Shown piece after piece: positions 46,824-55,529 of a stretch of 64,000 bases of DNA. The stretch is from Microbispora hainanensis. Its GTDB lineage: Bacteria > Actinomycetota > Actinomycetes > Streptosporangiales > Streptosporangiaceae. The notes beneath the pieces were generated by a model. It saw only the letters and a program-made list of their open reading frames with translations, was not told where the DNA came from and did no database searches. Made by a program: the position numbers and the translations under genes. The stretch is taken from assembly GCF_006874475.1 (NCBI RefSeq), contig NZ_VIRM01000012.1, positions 1 through 64,000 of the forward strand, written 5' to 3'. The stretch's first letter is position 1, and the number at the start of each line of letters is the position of its first letter.

Positions 46824-47012
46824 ATGGGAGAAGCGGTGATGGACGTGGGACGTCGAGCGACAGTGGGCCGTCCCGGCGGCCTGTCTGCCCATGAGCGACG
46901 TTTCCCCGGCCACGGCGGCCCGTCTGCCCACGAACGACCTTTCCCCGGCCACGGCGCCCCCTCTGCCCATGACCGGCGATTCCCCCGCCACGCCGCGAGG
47001 ACCGTGCTGTAA
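46824..47012 (+). CDS. possible small repeat protein between prfA and prmC
   Basis: 62 residues from ATG 46824 with GAGGGG upstream. Most of the chain is three 13-residue repeats (GGLSAHERRFPGH, GGPSAHERPFPGH, GAPSAHDRRFPRH). It ends 6 bases before the prmC ATG. The opposite strand is open as well, so it may be only a non-coding minisatellite. The ribosome site and fit into the operon are the arguments for a gene. Confidence 0.3.
   Translation: MGEAVMDVGRRATVGRPGGLSAHERRFPGHGGPSAHERPFPGHGAPSAHDRRFPRHAARTVL
46875..46991. repeat. three 39-bp tandem repeats between prfA and prmC
   Basis: Units at 46875-46913, 46914-46952 and 46953-46991 share GTCTGCCCA-GA-CGA and TTCCCCGGCCAC blocks. The first two are the closest; the third is more diverged. 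Confidence 0.9.
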
Positions 47013-47018
47013 GAGACC

Positions 47019-47873
47019 ATGACCTTCCTGCTCGACGAAATCGCCCTCGCCACCGCCCGGCTCGCCGAGGCGGGAGTGCCGTCACCGCGAACGGACGCCG
47101 AGGAGATCGCGGCATTCATCCACGGCGTCCCGCGGGGCATGCTGCACACGGTCAAGGACGCCGACTTCGACGCGCGGTTCTGGGAGGGCGTCGCCCGGCG
47201 CGAGGCACGCGAGCCGCTGCAGCACATCACCGGCCGCGCCTACTTCCGCTACCTCTCCCTGGAGGTCGGCCCCGGCGTGTTCGTGCCCAGGCCGGAGACC
47301 GAGGTCGTGGCCGGCTGGGCGATCGACCGGCTGCGCGAGATGGACGTCGCCTCTCCCGTCGTGGTCGACCTCGGCACCGGTTCCGGGGCCATCGCGCTGT
47401 CGATCGCGCAGGAGGTCGCGCTGGCTCAGGTGCACGCCGTCGAGATCGACCCCGTGGCGTACGGCTGGGCCAAGCGCAACATCCTCGAACACGGCCAGGG
47501 CCGCACGACGCTGCATCCCGAGGACCTGGCCGACTGTCTGCCGGAACTGGACGGCCAGGTCGACCTGGTCATCTCCAACCCGCCGTACATCCCGCCCGGA
47601 GCGATCCCGCGCGATCCCGAGGTGCGCGACTACGACCCCTCGCGGGCCCTCTACGGATCGGGGGAGGACGGTCTGGACGAGGTGAGAGCAGTCGAGCGCA
47701 CGGCGCGGCGGCTGCTGCGGCCCGGCGGGTTCGCCGTGGTCGAGCACGCCGACCAGCAGGGCAACGCCGTCTATTGGCTGTTCGCCGAGGAGAACGGCTG
47801 GCGCGACGTGCGGTTGCGCCAGGACCTGACCGGCCGGGACAGGTTCGTCACGGCCCGGCTGAGCTTGGACTGA
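47019..47873 (+). CDS. prmC: release factor glutamine methyltransferase
   Basis: 284 residues. N-terminal helical RF-binding domain, then the SAM-binding Rossmann domain: REPLQHITGRAYFRYLSLEV, VVDLGTGSGAIALSIAQEV (SAM motif I) and the substrate-amide motif NPPY in LVISNPPYIPPGAIP (about 187-190). It N5-methylates the GGQ glutamine of release factors, including the adjacent prfA product. It has a weak ribosome site (AAGAG). Confidence 0.96.
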   Translation: MTFLLDEIALATARLAEAGVPSPRTDAEEIAAFIHGVPRGMLHTVKDADFDARFWEGVARREAREPLQHITGRAYFRYLSLEVGPGVFVPRPETEVVAGWAIDRLREMDVASPVVVDLGTGSGAIALSIAQEVALAQVHAVEIDPVAYGWAKRNILEHGQGRTTLHPEDLADCLPELDGQVDLVISNPPYIPPGAIPRDPEVRDYDPSRALYGSGEDGLDEVRAVERTARRLLRPGGFAVVEHADQQGNAVYWLFAEENGWRDVRLRQDLTGRDRFVTARLSLD

Positions 47874-47961
47874 CCCAGACCGACCCCGGTGTGACGCGAA
47901 CGGCCCGGGCGGTGGCCACGGCGGCGGCGGAGTCGGGCGGGACACGTGGAAGGATGGCTTC

Positions 47962-48609
47962 GTGAGCCGACGGTTTGACTGTGCCGACCAGACGGAGCGG
48001 ATGACCGGATTGGCGGAGGCGATCTCGACGGTACGGCGGGGCGAGCTCGTGGTGCTGCCCACCGACACCGTCTATGGGGTCGGCGCCGACGCCTTCACCC
48101 CTTCCGCCGTCAACGCCCTGCTGGAGGCCAAGGGCCGGGGCAGGGACATCCCCGTGCCCGTCCTCGTGGGCACCGTACGGGCCGCCAACGCCCTCGTGGA
48201 GAGCCTCGGGACGTATGGGCAGGACCTGGTGGACGCCTTCTGGCCCGGGCCGCTCACGCTCATCCTCAGGGCCAACCGGTCGCTGTCGTGGGACCTCGGC
48301 GACACCAAGGGGACGGTGGCCCTCCGCATGCCGCTGCACCCGGTCGCGCTGGACCTTCTCAAGGAGACCGGCCCCATGGCCGTCTCCAGCGCCAACCGGT
48401 CCGGCAACCCGCCGCCCACCACGGTGGACGAGGCCGAGGAGCAGCTCGGCGACGCGGTGGACGTCTACCTCGACGCCGGCCCCTGCGCCGACACCATTCC
48501 GTCCACGATCGTCGATCTCACCACAGCCGTGCCCCGGGTGCTGCGCAAGGGTGCGATCCCCGTGGACAAGATCCGCGCCCTCGTGGGATACCTCGCCACC
48601 GAGGAGTGA
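47962..48609 (+). CDS. tsaC: L-threonylcarbamoyladenylate synthase (Sua5/YciO/YrdC)
   Basis: 215 residues from GTG 47962 after GGAAGGA. Makes threonylcarbamoyl-AMP from threonine, bicarbonate and ATP for t6A37 of tRNA. Motifs: GELVVLPTDTVYGVGADA, FWPGPLTLILRAN, TVALRMPLHPVALDLL, PMAVSSANRSGNPPPTT and STIVDLTTAVPRVLRKGAI. It has no C-terminal Sua5 domain, so it is the short TsaC type, although often named sua5 in this order. The following gene is 144 bases away. Confidence 0.95.
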   Translation: MSRRFDCADQTERMTGLAEAISTVRRGELVVLPTDTVYGVGADAFTPSAVNALLEAKGRGRDIPVPVLVGTVRAANALVESLGTYGQDLVDAFWPGPLTLILRANRSLSWDLGDTKGTVALRMPLHPVALDLLKETGPMAVSSANRSGNPPPTTVDEAEEQLGDAVDVYLDAGPCADTIPSTIVDLTTAVPRVLRKGAIPVDKIRALVGYLATEE

Positions 48610-48753
48610 CCGCGATCCGGGCGTACGTCTCACATGGCGAGATGACGCCACGGCTCTGATCAGGGCGATCGATGCCGTCTGGCTATCGGGCTTCTTTACC
48701 GATGCCACCCCGGCTACCGTGAAGTGCGCCGATATCTCTGTGGAGGCGCGCCC

Positions 48754-51700
48754 ATGGCCAAGCTCGACGGGATGGATCCGAAGCTCGTCCGTGAGTTGCT
48801 GTCGGAGGTTCAGCACGCTGCGAAGCAGATGGACGGCATCGAGGCCCGGATCACCCAGTTGACGCGTACGGCCGGCGTCTCGGTGCACGTGACCCACCGG
48901 CCGTCCCAGGTCGCCGACGCGTGCACGACGATGGTCAAGGACGTCACCAACCGCGTGACCCTGCTGGAGAAGAAGGAGAAACAGCAGAGCACGGGCACGG
49001 TCCCGACGACCCGCGGGGCCTCCTTCACAGAGGAGAGGGACACCACCGCGCCCGCGGACGATCCGGCGCCGTCCAGCACGCAGGGCGACAAGTCCGACCA
49101 CAAAGCGGATCACAAGCAGGACGGCAAGTCCGACCACAAGTCCGAGCACAAGACGGACCACAAGCCCGACGCCAAGCCCGACCACAAGGCCGACGCGAAG
49201 CCGGAGGCCAAGCCCGAGGGCAAGGCGGTTCGCGACACACAGGACGCCCCCAAGACGTCGTCGCATGGTTCAAGCGATTCCGGCACGGCGGCGAAGGGGG
49301 AGACCTCCCACCGGGCGCACGGCGCCGCCGACGGCGCGACCCGCGCGAACAGCGACGGCGGAGGCCAGGGCGCGGCCGAAGCGAAGCTCGCGGACAAGCC
49401 CGCTTACGGCACCATCGAGGGTTCCCTCGCCCAGATGCCCTCCTCGACGCACGGTCCCGCACACCCCGCCGACGCCGCCGGTCCGGCCACAGGCGCAGGA
49501 ACGTCCACGGGCGCAGGAACGTCCACGGGTACGGCTGCAGGTGCAGGCACGGGTGCAGGTTCTGGCGCGGGGACGCCTCCGGCCACGGGTGCGAGTGGCG
49601 ACAGCGGCACGGCGGCTGGCTCCGGCACGGCGACTGGCTCCGGCACGGCGACCGGGTCCGGCGCGGCTGCCGGCTCCGGTGCAGGACAGGCAGGCGTCAA
49701 CGGCGCCGTAGGCGGCACCGGCGACGCGGGCGCGAACATCGGCTCCGGCCAGGTTCACCACCCCGTCGGCCCGGGTCAGCCGACCGGCGACAGCCAGAGC
49801 GTGGGCCAGAGGGTGGATCAGGGCATTGGCCAGGGCGCGGGCCAGGATCGGCCTGCGGTCCCGGGGCAGCCCGTCGGCGATCAGGTCGTTGGCCAGGATC
49901 AGGGAGGCACGGGCCACGTCCAGCCCGTCGGCGACATTCAGGGTGCCGATCAGAGCCAGTCCGACGGCGGTCGGCAGCAGCCCGTCGACCAAGGACAGGG
50001 CCAGAACGCGGGACAGGGCCAGAGCCAGGGACAGAACCAGGGGCAGAGTGCGGGTCAGGGGACGCCGGCCGACTCGAAAGCGGCAGGGGAGCGGCCCCCG
50101 ATGGGCGGAAGCGACTCCGCCATCTACGACACTCCCGGCAAGGACCACCCCGACGACATCGACCCCGCCGGTCGGCAGGTGACCGTCGTCGACGGTGTCA
50201 AGGTCGTCAGCACTCCGCTGATCCAGCCCGGTGCCGAGCAGGCACAGGGCGTCCAGCCGATCGACATGCCCGGTATGGACGCGCAGACGGCGAGTGCCAC
50301 CGGTGCGCACCCGGACGGGCCGCCCGGATTGGTGCCACCCGCCGAGCCGACCAACCCGGCGGCGAACCGGCCTGCGCAGCCCGGCCTCGCGCCCGGCGAT
50401 CCCATGGGCGCATACGTCGGCACGCCGGCCGACAACCTCTCCGTCGATCCGTTCGCGACGGGGGCCTCTGACACCGTGCAGGGGACTTCCGCCGGCCACA
50501 CTGCGGTGGCCGCGAGCGCCGGCGGTCATGCGTACACGGGCGACCCGGTCGCAAGCGGCACGGCGACCGGGACCTCTCACCCGTCGGACGCTGCCGGCAC
50601 GAGCGGTGCCACTGGTGCCGGTGGTATGGCCCAGGCGGCAGATACAAGCGGCACGGCACAACCGGCGAGTACGCCCGGCACGGCGACCGGAACTTCGCAT
50701 CCGGCGACCACGGCGGGTGCGGCAGGTACCGCCGGCACGGCGGCCGGGACCTCGCCTTCGGCGACCACTGCGGGTACGGCTCACACGGCGATCGGAACCT
50801 CGCATCCTGTGACCACGGCGGGGACGGCTGATACAGCGATCGGAACCTCGCATCCTGTGGCTGCGGCGGGTGCTACGAGTTCGGCCGGTGCCACCCCCGC
50901 GCCGCCTGTGGCGACCGTGACCACCCAGCCGGCCGGCGTGGCCGATGCCGCCCCTGCCACCCCTGCCGCGCCTGCCACGGCCGCCACGCCTGCAACACCT
51001 ACGGTCCCCGGGGCGGCCGCGCCTGCTCATCCAGTGGGCACAGCGGCCGATGGGACGCCTGCGGCACCGGCGGGGACGAGCGCGACGAGCGGCGCGGCTC
51101 ACGCGACCGGACCGGCAGGTGCCACGGGCACGGCCGACGCGGCGCCTTCATCATCGGCTGCGACGCCGAGCGGGACGGGGACGGTGACCGGCAACCTGCA
51201 GGTGGTGAGCGCTCCTGGCGCCGGGCATGCGACCGGTACGACCGGCACGGTCACCGGCAGCCTGCCCGCCGTGGGAGCGGCGGCCGGAGACGGCCACGCG
51301 GCCGGGACGGCGGGAACGGCGGGGACCGCGAGCGCGGCGGGTGCCGGTGGCGACGGCGCGACGGGCCACACCGGGACGACCGGTGTGAGCGACAGGGCCG
51401 ACGGCGCGCCCGGTTCGGGCGGACGACCGTGCGACAACGATGCCGGTACGCGTGCGACCGGGGTGGCCGGAGGTGGCGCACACGCCGCGACGGGGCACAC
51501 CACGGGAACGAACGGCGCGGAGACCCACGACGCGGAGACCAGCGGCACGAGGAGGACTCCGGGCACCGGCCAGGCCCCGGCTCCCGATGCCCGATCGCTC
51601 GCCGCCGCGCAGCCCGGAGACGTGCACGGCCATCCCGCTCGCCACTCGGACGACGAGGCCGTGCCGCGCATGCTGGTGGACCACCATCGTGACATCGAGC

Positions 51701-51837
51701 CCGTGGACATGCCGGACGTCGGCGCCCCGGAGGGGGAGTGGGGCAAGGGCGAATGGGTGGCCGGGAAGGTCGAGCCCGACGGGCCCGCCGGCCGCGTCGA
51801 AGCCGTCGAGGTCATCATCCAGAAGCCGGAGAAGTGA
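48754..51837 (+). CDS. 1027-residue low-complexity protein with helical head (possible T7SS-type protein)
   Basis: ATG 48754 after TGGAGG. Residues 1-80 form a helical hairpin (MDPKLVRELLSEVQHAAKQM, then VADACTTMVKDVTNRVTLLE), similar in style to helical proteins of actinobacterial type VII secretion loci. About 900 residues of low complexity follow: a Lys/His/Asp part (SDHKADHKQDGKSDHKSEHK), Gly/Thr/Ala/Ser repeats (GTATGSG units), a Gln/Gly part (GQGQSQGQNQGQ) and Thr/Ala repeats (GTSHPVTTAGTA units). It ends in an ordered-looking 60 residues (DHHRDIEPVDMPDVGAPEGE). No signal peptide or membrane segment. The two following small genes are coupled to it. Function unknown. Confidence 0.75.
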   Translation: MAKLDGMDPKLVRELLSEVQHAAKQMDGIEARITQLTRTAGVSVHVTHRPSQVADACTTMVKDVTNRVTLLEKKEKQQSTGTVPTTRGASFTEERDTTAPADDPAPSSTQGDKSDHKADHKQDGKSDHKSEHKTDHKPDAKPDHKADAKPEAKPEGKAVRDTQDAPKTSSHGSSDSGTAAKGETSHRAHGAADGATRANSDGGGQGAAEAKLADKPAYGTIEGSLAQMPSSTHGPAHPADAAGPATGAGTSTGAGTSTGTAAGAGTGAGSGAGTPPATGASGDSGTAAGSGTATGSGTATGSGAAAGSGAGQAGVNGAVGGTGDAGANIGSGQVHHPVGPGQPTGDSQSVGQRVDQGIGQGAGQDRPAVPGQPVGDQVVGQDQGGTGHVQPVGDIQGADQSQSDGGRQQPVDQGQGQNAGQGQSQGQNQGQSAGQGTPADSKAAGERPPMGGSDSAIYDTPGKDHPDDIDPAGRQVTVVDGVKVVSTPLIQPGAEQAQGVQPIDMPGMDAQTASATGAHPDGPPGLVPPAEPTNPAANRPAQPGLAPGDPMGAYVGTPADNLSVDPFATGASDTVQGTSAGHTAVAASAGGHAYTGDPVASGTATGTSHPSDAAGTSGATGAGGMAQAADTSGTAQPASTPGTATGTSHPATTAGAAGTAGTAAGTSPSATTAGTAHTAIGTSHPVTTAGTADTAIGTSHPVAAAGATSSAGATPAPPVATVTTQPAGVADAAPATPAAPATAATPATPTVPGAAAPAHPVGTAADGTPAAPAGTSATSGAAHATGPAGATGTADAAPSSSAATPSGTGTVTGNLQVVSAPGAGHATGTTGTVTGSLPAVGAAAGDGHAAGTAGTAGTASAAGAGGDGATGHTGTTGVSDRADGAPGSGGRPCDNDAGTRATGVAGGGAHAATGHTTGTNGAETHDAETSGTRRTPGTGQAPAPDARSLAAAQPGDVHGHPARHSDDEAVPRMLVDHHRDIEPVDMPDVGAPEGEWGKGEWVAGKVEPDGPAGRVEAVEVIIQKPEK

Positions 51838-51840
51838 GGC

Positions 51841-52068
51841 GTGCCAGCGACGTTCCCGCTTGGGCGTGCAGGGATCCGACCGCCGCGAAACCCAGAAGCG
51901 GCCGTACCGACGCAGATCGGCAGCACCGCGCGGCAGCCGGACGAGGATGCGGGGCAAGGCGACCCCGTGAGCGGAGCCGGGCGGCGGGCCGCCGGGGTGT
52001 CCGGGGCAGGGCAGGCGATGACCAACGCCGGCGTGCTGGCCGGCTTCGCACAGGAGGCGCGATCGTGA
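51841..52068 (+). CDS. 75-residue protein of the low-complexity locus
   Basis: GTG 51841, 3 bases after the stop of the 1027-residue gene, with GGAG upstream. The chain is Gly/Ala/Pro-rich and ends in a possible helix (GAGQAMTNAGVLAGFAQEAR). Its stop overlaps the GTG of the next gene. The family was not recognised; the position between a large and a WXG100-like gene is the main support. Confidence 0.5.
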   Translation: MPATFPLGRAGIRPPRNPEAAVPTQIGSTARQPDEDAGQGDPVSGAGRRAAGVSGAGQAMTNAGVLAGFAQEARS

Positions 52069-52454
52069 GTTATGTCGACCCGCCGGCGCCGACTCCGCTG
52101 CAGCCGGGGGAGACCCCGCCGGCGCCGTCGAGCACCGACCTGCTGTCGCCCGGCGGGCAGCCGACGGGCTGGGTGTTCAATCCGGAATACCAGAAGCTCG
52201 TCGACCTGTGGCTGCAGGTGGTTCCGCTGATGGACCAGCTCACCAAGTCTCTGGACAAGCCGTACGAGAGGGCCCGGAGCAGGGACGTGTGGGACGCTCC
52301 GGTCGCCGAGCGGTACGTCCAGGACCTGGCGGAATGGCGCAACCGGCTCGGGATGTACCGCCAGGCGGTGCTGACGGCGATCAGCGACCAGGCGGCGGAC
52401 ACGCCGCGCTGGATCCCGGCCAAGGCCGGCGCGCCGCACGCCTTCACCTCCTGA
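52065..52454 (+). CDS. WXG100-like helical hairpin protein
   Basis: 129 residues from GTG 52065, with AGGAGG upstream, overlapping the previous stop. A Pro-rich N-terminus (DPPAPTPLQPGETPPAP) precedes a helix-turn-helix: FNPEYQKLVDLWLQVVPLMD, turn DVWDAP, then AERYVQDLAEWRNRLGMYRQ. The turn and second helix recall the W-x-G turn of ESX-type proteins, with WDAP replacing WxG. No EccC-type ATPase is in the window. A role as a secreted or partner protein is inference. Confidence 0.6.
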   Translation: MSYVDPPAPTPLQPGETPPAPSSTDLLSPGGQPTGWVFNPEYQKLVDLWLQVVPLMDQLTKSLDKPYERARSRDVWDAPVAERYVQDLAEWRNRLGMYRQAVLTAISDQAADTPRWIPAKAGAPHAFTS

Positions 52455-52560
52455 CGACCGTCCAGGCACCCCGAGCAAGCTCCTGCGACCGCTCGCAGCT
52501 CCCTGACCAGCGGCGTCTACTCTTGGAGCGAAGACCGCCACGGGATTGTGAGGCGGTTCT

Positions 52561-53823
52561 ATGGACAGTTCGGAGCCGTTCTACGGGCCTGACTTCGCCG
52601 GGCTCGCCGCGCAGGATCCGGACGTCGCCCGGGTGCTGCTCGACGAGGTCGCCCGGCTGCGCGGCGGGCTCCAGCTCATCGCGGGGGAGAACCTCTCCTC
52701 GTCCGCGGTCCTCGCCGCGCTCGGCTCGGTGCTCAACGACAAGTACGCCGAGGGCTACCCGGGCCACAGGTACTACCGCGGCTGCGAGGAGGCCGACCAC
52801 GCCGAGCGGATCGCCGTAGAGCGGGCCAAGCGGTTGTTCGGGGCCGATCATGCCAACGTGCAGCCCTACAGCGGCATCACGGCCATCCTGGCGGCGTACG
52901 CGGCCCTTCTGCAGCCGGGCGACACCGTCCTGGCGCTCGCACTGGAGCACGGCGGCCACATCACCCACGGGTCCAAGGCCAGCTTCTCCGGCAGATGGTT
53001 CGACGTCGTCTCCTATGGCGTGCGGCGGGACACCGAGACGATCGACTACGACGAGGTGAGGGACCTGGCGCTGCGCCACCGGCCCCGGGTGATCGTCTGC
53101 GGCGCCACGGCGTATCCCCGGCTGATCGATTTCGCCGCCTTCCGTGCCATCGCCGACGAGGCCGGGGCGTGGCTGCTGGCGGACGTCGCCCACGAGATGG
53201 GCCTCATGGCGGGTGGGGCCATCCCGTCGGCCGTGCCGTACGCGGACGTCGTGACCTTCACGACCCACAAGTCGCTGCGCGGCCCGCGCGGGGGAGGCGT
53301 GCTGTGCACGGACGAGCTGGCGCCGGGGATCGACCGGGCGGTGTTCCCCTTCAGCCAGGGCGGGCCGCTGATGCACGTGGTCGCGGCCAAGGCGGTGGCG
53401 TTCGGCGAGGCGCTGCGCCCCGAGTTCCGGGTCTACGCCGCGTCGGCGGTGGACAACGCCAGGACCCTGGTGGAGGGGCTGGCGGCCGAGGGGCTGCGCC
53501 CGGTGTCGGGCGGCACCGACACCCACCTCGCGCTGGTCGACCTGCGCGGCGCCGGGGTGAGCGGGACGGAGGCGGAGCGGCGCTGCGCCGAGGCCGGCAT
53601 CCTGCTCGGCCACAACGCGATCCCGTACGATCCCGCGCCCGCGACCGTGACCTCCGGGATCAGGGTCGGCACGCTCTGCACGACCACCCAGGGGATGGGC
53701 GCGGCGGAAATGAGAGAGATCGCGTCTCTCATCGTCCGGGCCATCCGGCACCCGGGTGCGATAACGTCGGTCCTCGAACGGGTAAAGGGGCTGACCGCGA
53801 CGCATCCGGCATATCCCCGTTAG
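52561..53823 (+). CDS. glyA: divergent serine hydroxymethyltransferase
   Basis: 420 residues. Fold-type I PLP enzyme of the SHMT family: LQLIAGENLSSSAVLAALGS, KYAEGYPGHRYYRGCEEADH, the PLP lysine in VVTFTTHKSLRGPRGGG (about 238) and PFSQGGPLMHVVAAKAVAFG. The usual SGSQAN loop that binds the PLP phosphate is replaced by PYSGITAILAAYAAL, and ADxAHxxGLxA reads ADVAHEMGLMAGG. A similar second SHMT stands before wecA and atp in Streptomyces. It may act on a substrate other than serine/glycine. Confidence 0.85.
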   Translation: MDSSEPFYGPDFAGLAAQDPDVARVLLDEVARLRGGLQLIAGENLSSSAVLAALGSVLNDKYAEGYPGHRYYRGCEEADHAERIAVERAKRLFGADHANVQPYSGITAILAAYAALLQPGDTVLALALEHGGHITHGSKASFSGRWFDVVSYGVRRDTETIDYDEVRDLALRHRPRVIVCGATAYPRLIDFAAFRAIADEAGAWLLADVAHEMGLMAGGAIPSAVPYADVVTFTTHKSLRGPRGGGVLCTDELAPGIDRAVFPFSQGGPLMHVVAAKAVAFGEALRPEFRVYAASAVDNARTLVEGLAAEGLRPVSGGTDTHLALVDLRGAGVSGTEAERRCAEAGILLGHNAIPYDPAPATVTSGIRVGTLCTTTQGMGAAEMREIASLIVRAIRHPGAITSVLERVKGLTATHPAYPR

Positions 53824-53886
53824 GGATAGGGCGATCTATGTCTTTTGCCCGTCACAACTGATCCGCCTATCCAGGAAACTAGGTCC

Positions 53887-55371
53887 GTGCGCGAATATCT
53901 CCTCTTGGCGCTCGTGGCGGCTGCGGTGACCTACCTGCTGGTGCCGCCGGTCAGGGTGTTCGCGCTGCGCATCGGCGCGGCCCCCGAGGTGCGGGAGCGG
54001 GACGTGCACACGGTGCCCACCCCGCGTCTGGGCGGGCTCGCGATGTTCGGCGGGATGGTCGCGGCCCTGCTGGTGGCGAGCAACCTGCCGTACGTCGGCG
54101 GCGCCTTCGACAGCGGCCAGACGGGAAAGACGGTGACCGCCCTCCTCGCGGCCGGCGGCCTGATCGTCCTCACCGGGTTCCTGGACGACTGGCTCGGCAT
54201 GGACGCGCTGGTCAAGCTGGGCGGCCAGATCGCCGCGGGCGGGCTGCTCGTCTACTTCGGCGTATACCTGCAGTTCCTGCCGCTGCCGCAGTCGATGGGC
54301 GGTTCCCAGGCCCTCGACGACACCCTGCACACGATCCTCACCATCATGATCGTCGTCGTCGTGATCAACGCGGTGAACTTCGTCGACGGGCTGGACGGCC
54401 TGGCCGCGGGGATCGTGGCCATCGCCGCGATGGCGACCTTCGCCTACTCGATCGTGCTGCAGCAGACCGCGAGCGGTTCGCGGATCAACGGGACGGCCGC
54501 CATCGCGGCGATCCTCATCGGGATGTGCGTGGGCTTCCTGCCGCACAACTTCAATCCCGCCAAGATCTTCATGGGCGACACCGGCGCGATGCTGCTCGGC
54601 CTGCTGCTCGCCACCTCGCTGATCACGAGCCTGTCGTCGGTCGAGCCGGACGCGGTGGTCGGCAAGCTCAACCGGTTCCCGGTGATCCTGCCCCTGATCC
54701 TGCCGATCGCGGTCGTGGTGCTGCCGCTGGCCGACCTGATCATGGCGGTCGTCCGCCGTACGTCGGCGGGGATGTCCCCGTTCGCCCCCGACCGCGGCCA
54801 TCTGCACCACCGGATGCTCGACATCGGCCACTCCCACCGGCGCAGCGTCCTGATCATGTACGCCTGGACGTTCCTGTTCGCCTTCGCGATCGTGGGCCTG
54901 TCGATCGGCCGCGTGCCGCTCATCGTGTTCCCCCTGACGATCGTGCTCGCGGTGGCGGTGCTGGTGATCATGGGCCTGCCGAGGTGGCGCTCGCGCCGTA
55001 CGGCGACACAGGACGACAAGGGAGACAGGGGTGGCCAGGGCGGCCAGAAGACCGGAGCGCATGCGGCGGGGACCCGTCCGCCGGGCGCGGGCACCGTCTC
55101 CGCACCGGCCGCCAGGCGCGTGATCTCCGAACATGACACGCTCGTCTACCCCGTCGTCCCCCCGCCCGCCCCTCCGGTCACGCCCGGTCACGCCGCTCCC
55201 TCCGCTCCCGGCCAGGCGGTGCCCGGCCAGGCGGTTCCGGGCCAGGCGGGTCCCGGCAGGCTCCCGGCGCAGGGCCGCAACCCCTACCCGGGACAGAGCG
55301 GCCCGGGTGCCCCGGGCTCCCCGGGCGTCCCTCCCACCACCTCCCGCGCCGACACCGGGACCTTCCGTTGA
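53887..55371 (+). CDS. wecA: polyprenyl-phosphate GlcNAc-1-phosphate transferase
   Basis: 494 residues from GTG 53887, with AGGAAACTAGG upstream; a TTG at 53845 has no such site. About eleven membrane segments. MraY/WecA motifs: TGFLDDWLGMD (Mg2+ aspartates, about 99-100), NAVNFVDGLDGLAAG, AKIFMGDTGAMLLG and the HLHHR loop in PDRGHLHHRMLDIGHS. It transfers GlcNAc-1-P to decaprenyl phosphate, starting linker or glycan synthesis. The last 110 residues are a Pro/Gly-rich cytoplasmic tail with GQAVP repeats, longer than in the family. Confidence 0.92.
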   Translation: MREYLLLALVAAAVTYLLVPPVRVFALRIGAAPEVRERDVHTVPTPRLGGLAMFGGMVAALLVASNLPYVGGAFDSGQTGKTVTALLAAGGLIVLTGFLDDWLGMDALVKLGGQIAAGGLLVYFGVYLQFLPLPQSMGGSQALDDTLHTILTIMIVVVVINAVNFVDGLDGLAAGIVAIAAMATFAYSIVLQQTASGSRINGTAAIAAILIGMCVGFLPHNFNPAKIFMGDTGAMLLGLLLATSLITSLSSVEPDAVVGKLNRFPVILPLILPIAVVVLPLADLIMAVVRRTSAGMSPFAPDRGHLHHRMLDIGHSHRRSVLIMYAWTFLFAFAIVGLSIGRVPLIVFPLTIVLAVAVLVIMGLPRWRSRRTATQDDKGDRGGQGGQKTGAHAAGTRPPGAGTVSAPAARRVISEHDTLVYPVVPPPAPPVTPGHAAPSAPGQAVPGQAVPGQAGPGRLPAQGRNPYPGQSGPGAPGSPGVPPTTSRADTGTFR

Positions 55372-55442
55372 GCCGTCCTCCGAGCCGTCCCCGCAGGTCG
55401 ACGCCGACCCGAAACGGCAGGTAAAGGTGGCACTCCGGGGCT

Positions 55443-55458
55443 TGTGATAGCTTTCACT
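55443..55458. promoter_or_regulatory. CRP-family-like operator before atpI
   Basis: TGTGA-TAGCTT-TCACT matches the TGTGA-N6-TCACA consensus of CRP/GlxR/Cmr regulators at all but the last base. It lies 72 bases before the atpI start and about 900 bases before atpB. Confidence 0.6.
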
Positions 55459-55529
55459 AGCAAGGGGCGAGGCCAACGACGCCCCAGCAGGTAGCAATCG
55501 CTCGTTTGACAACCGATTCTGGAGTCCCA

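Noticed and set aside
46875..46991. CRISPR array in the prfA-prmC gap
   Set aside because: Only three contiguous 39-base units without spacers; the array behaves as a tandem repeat.
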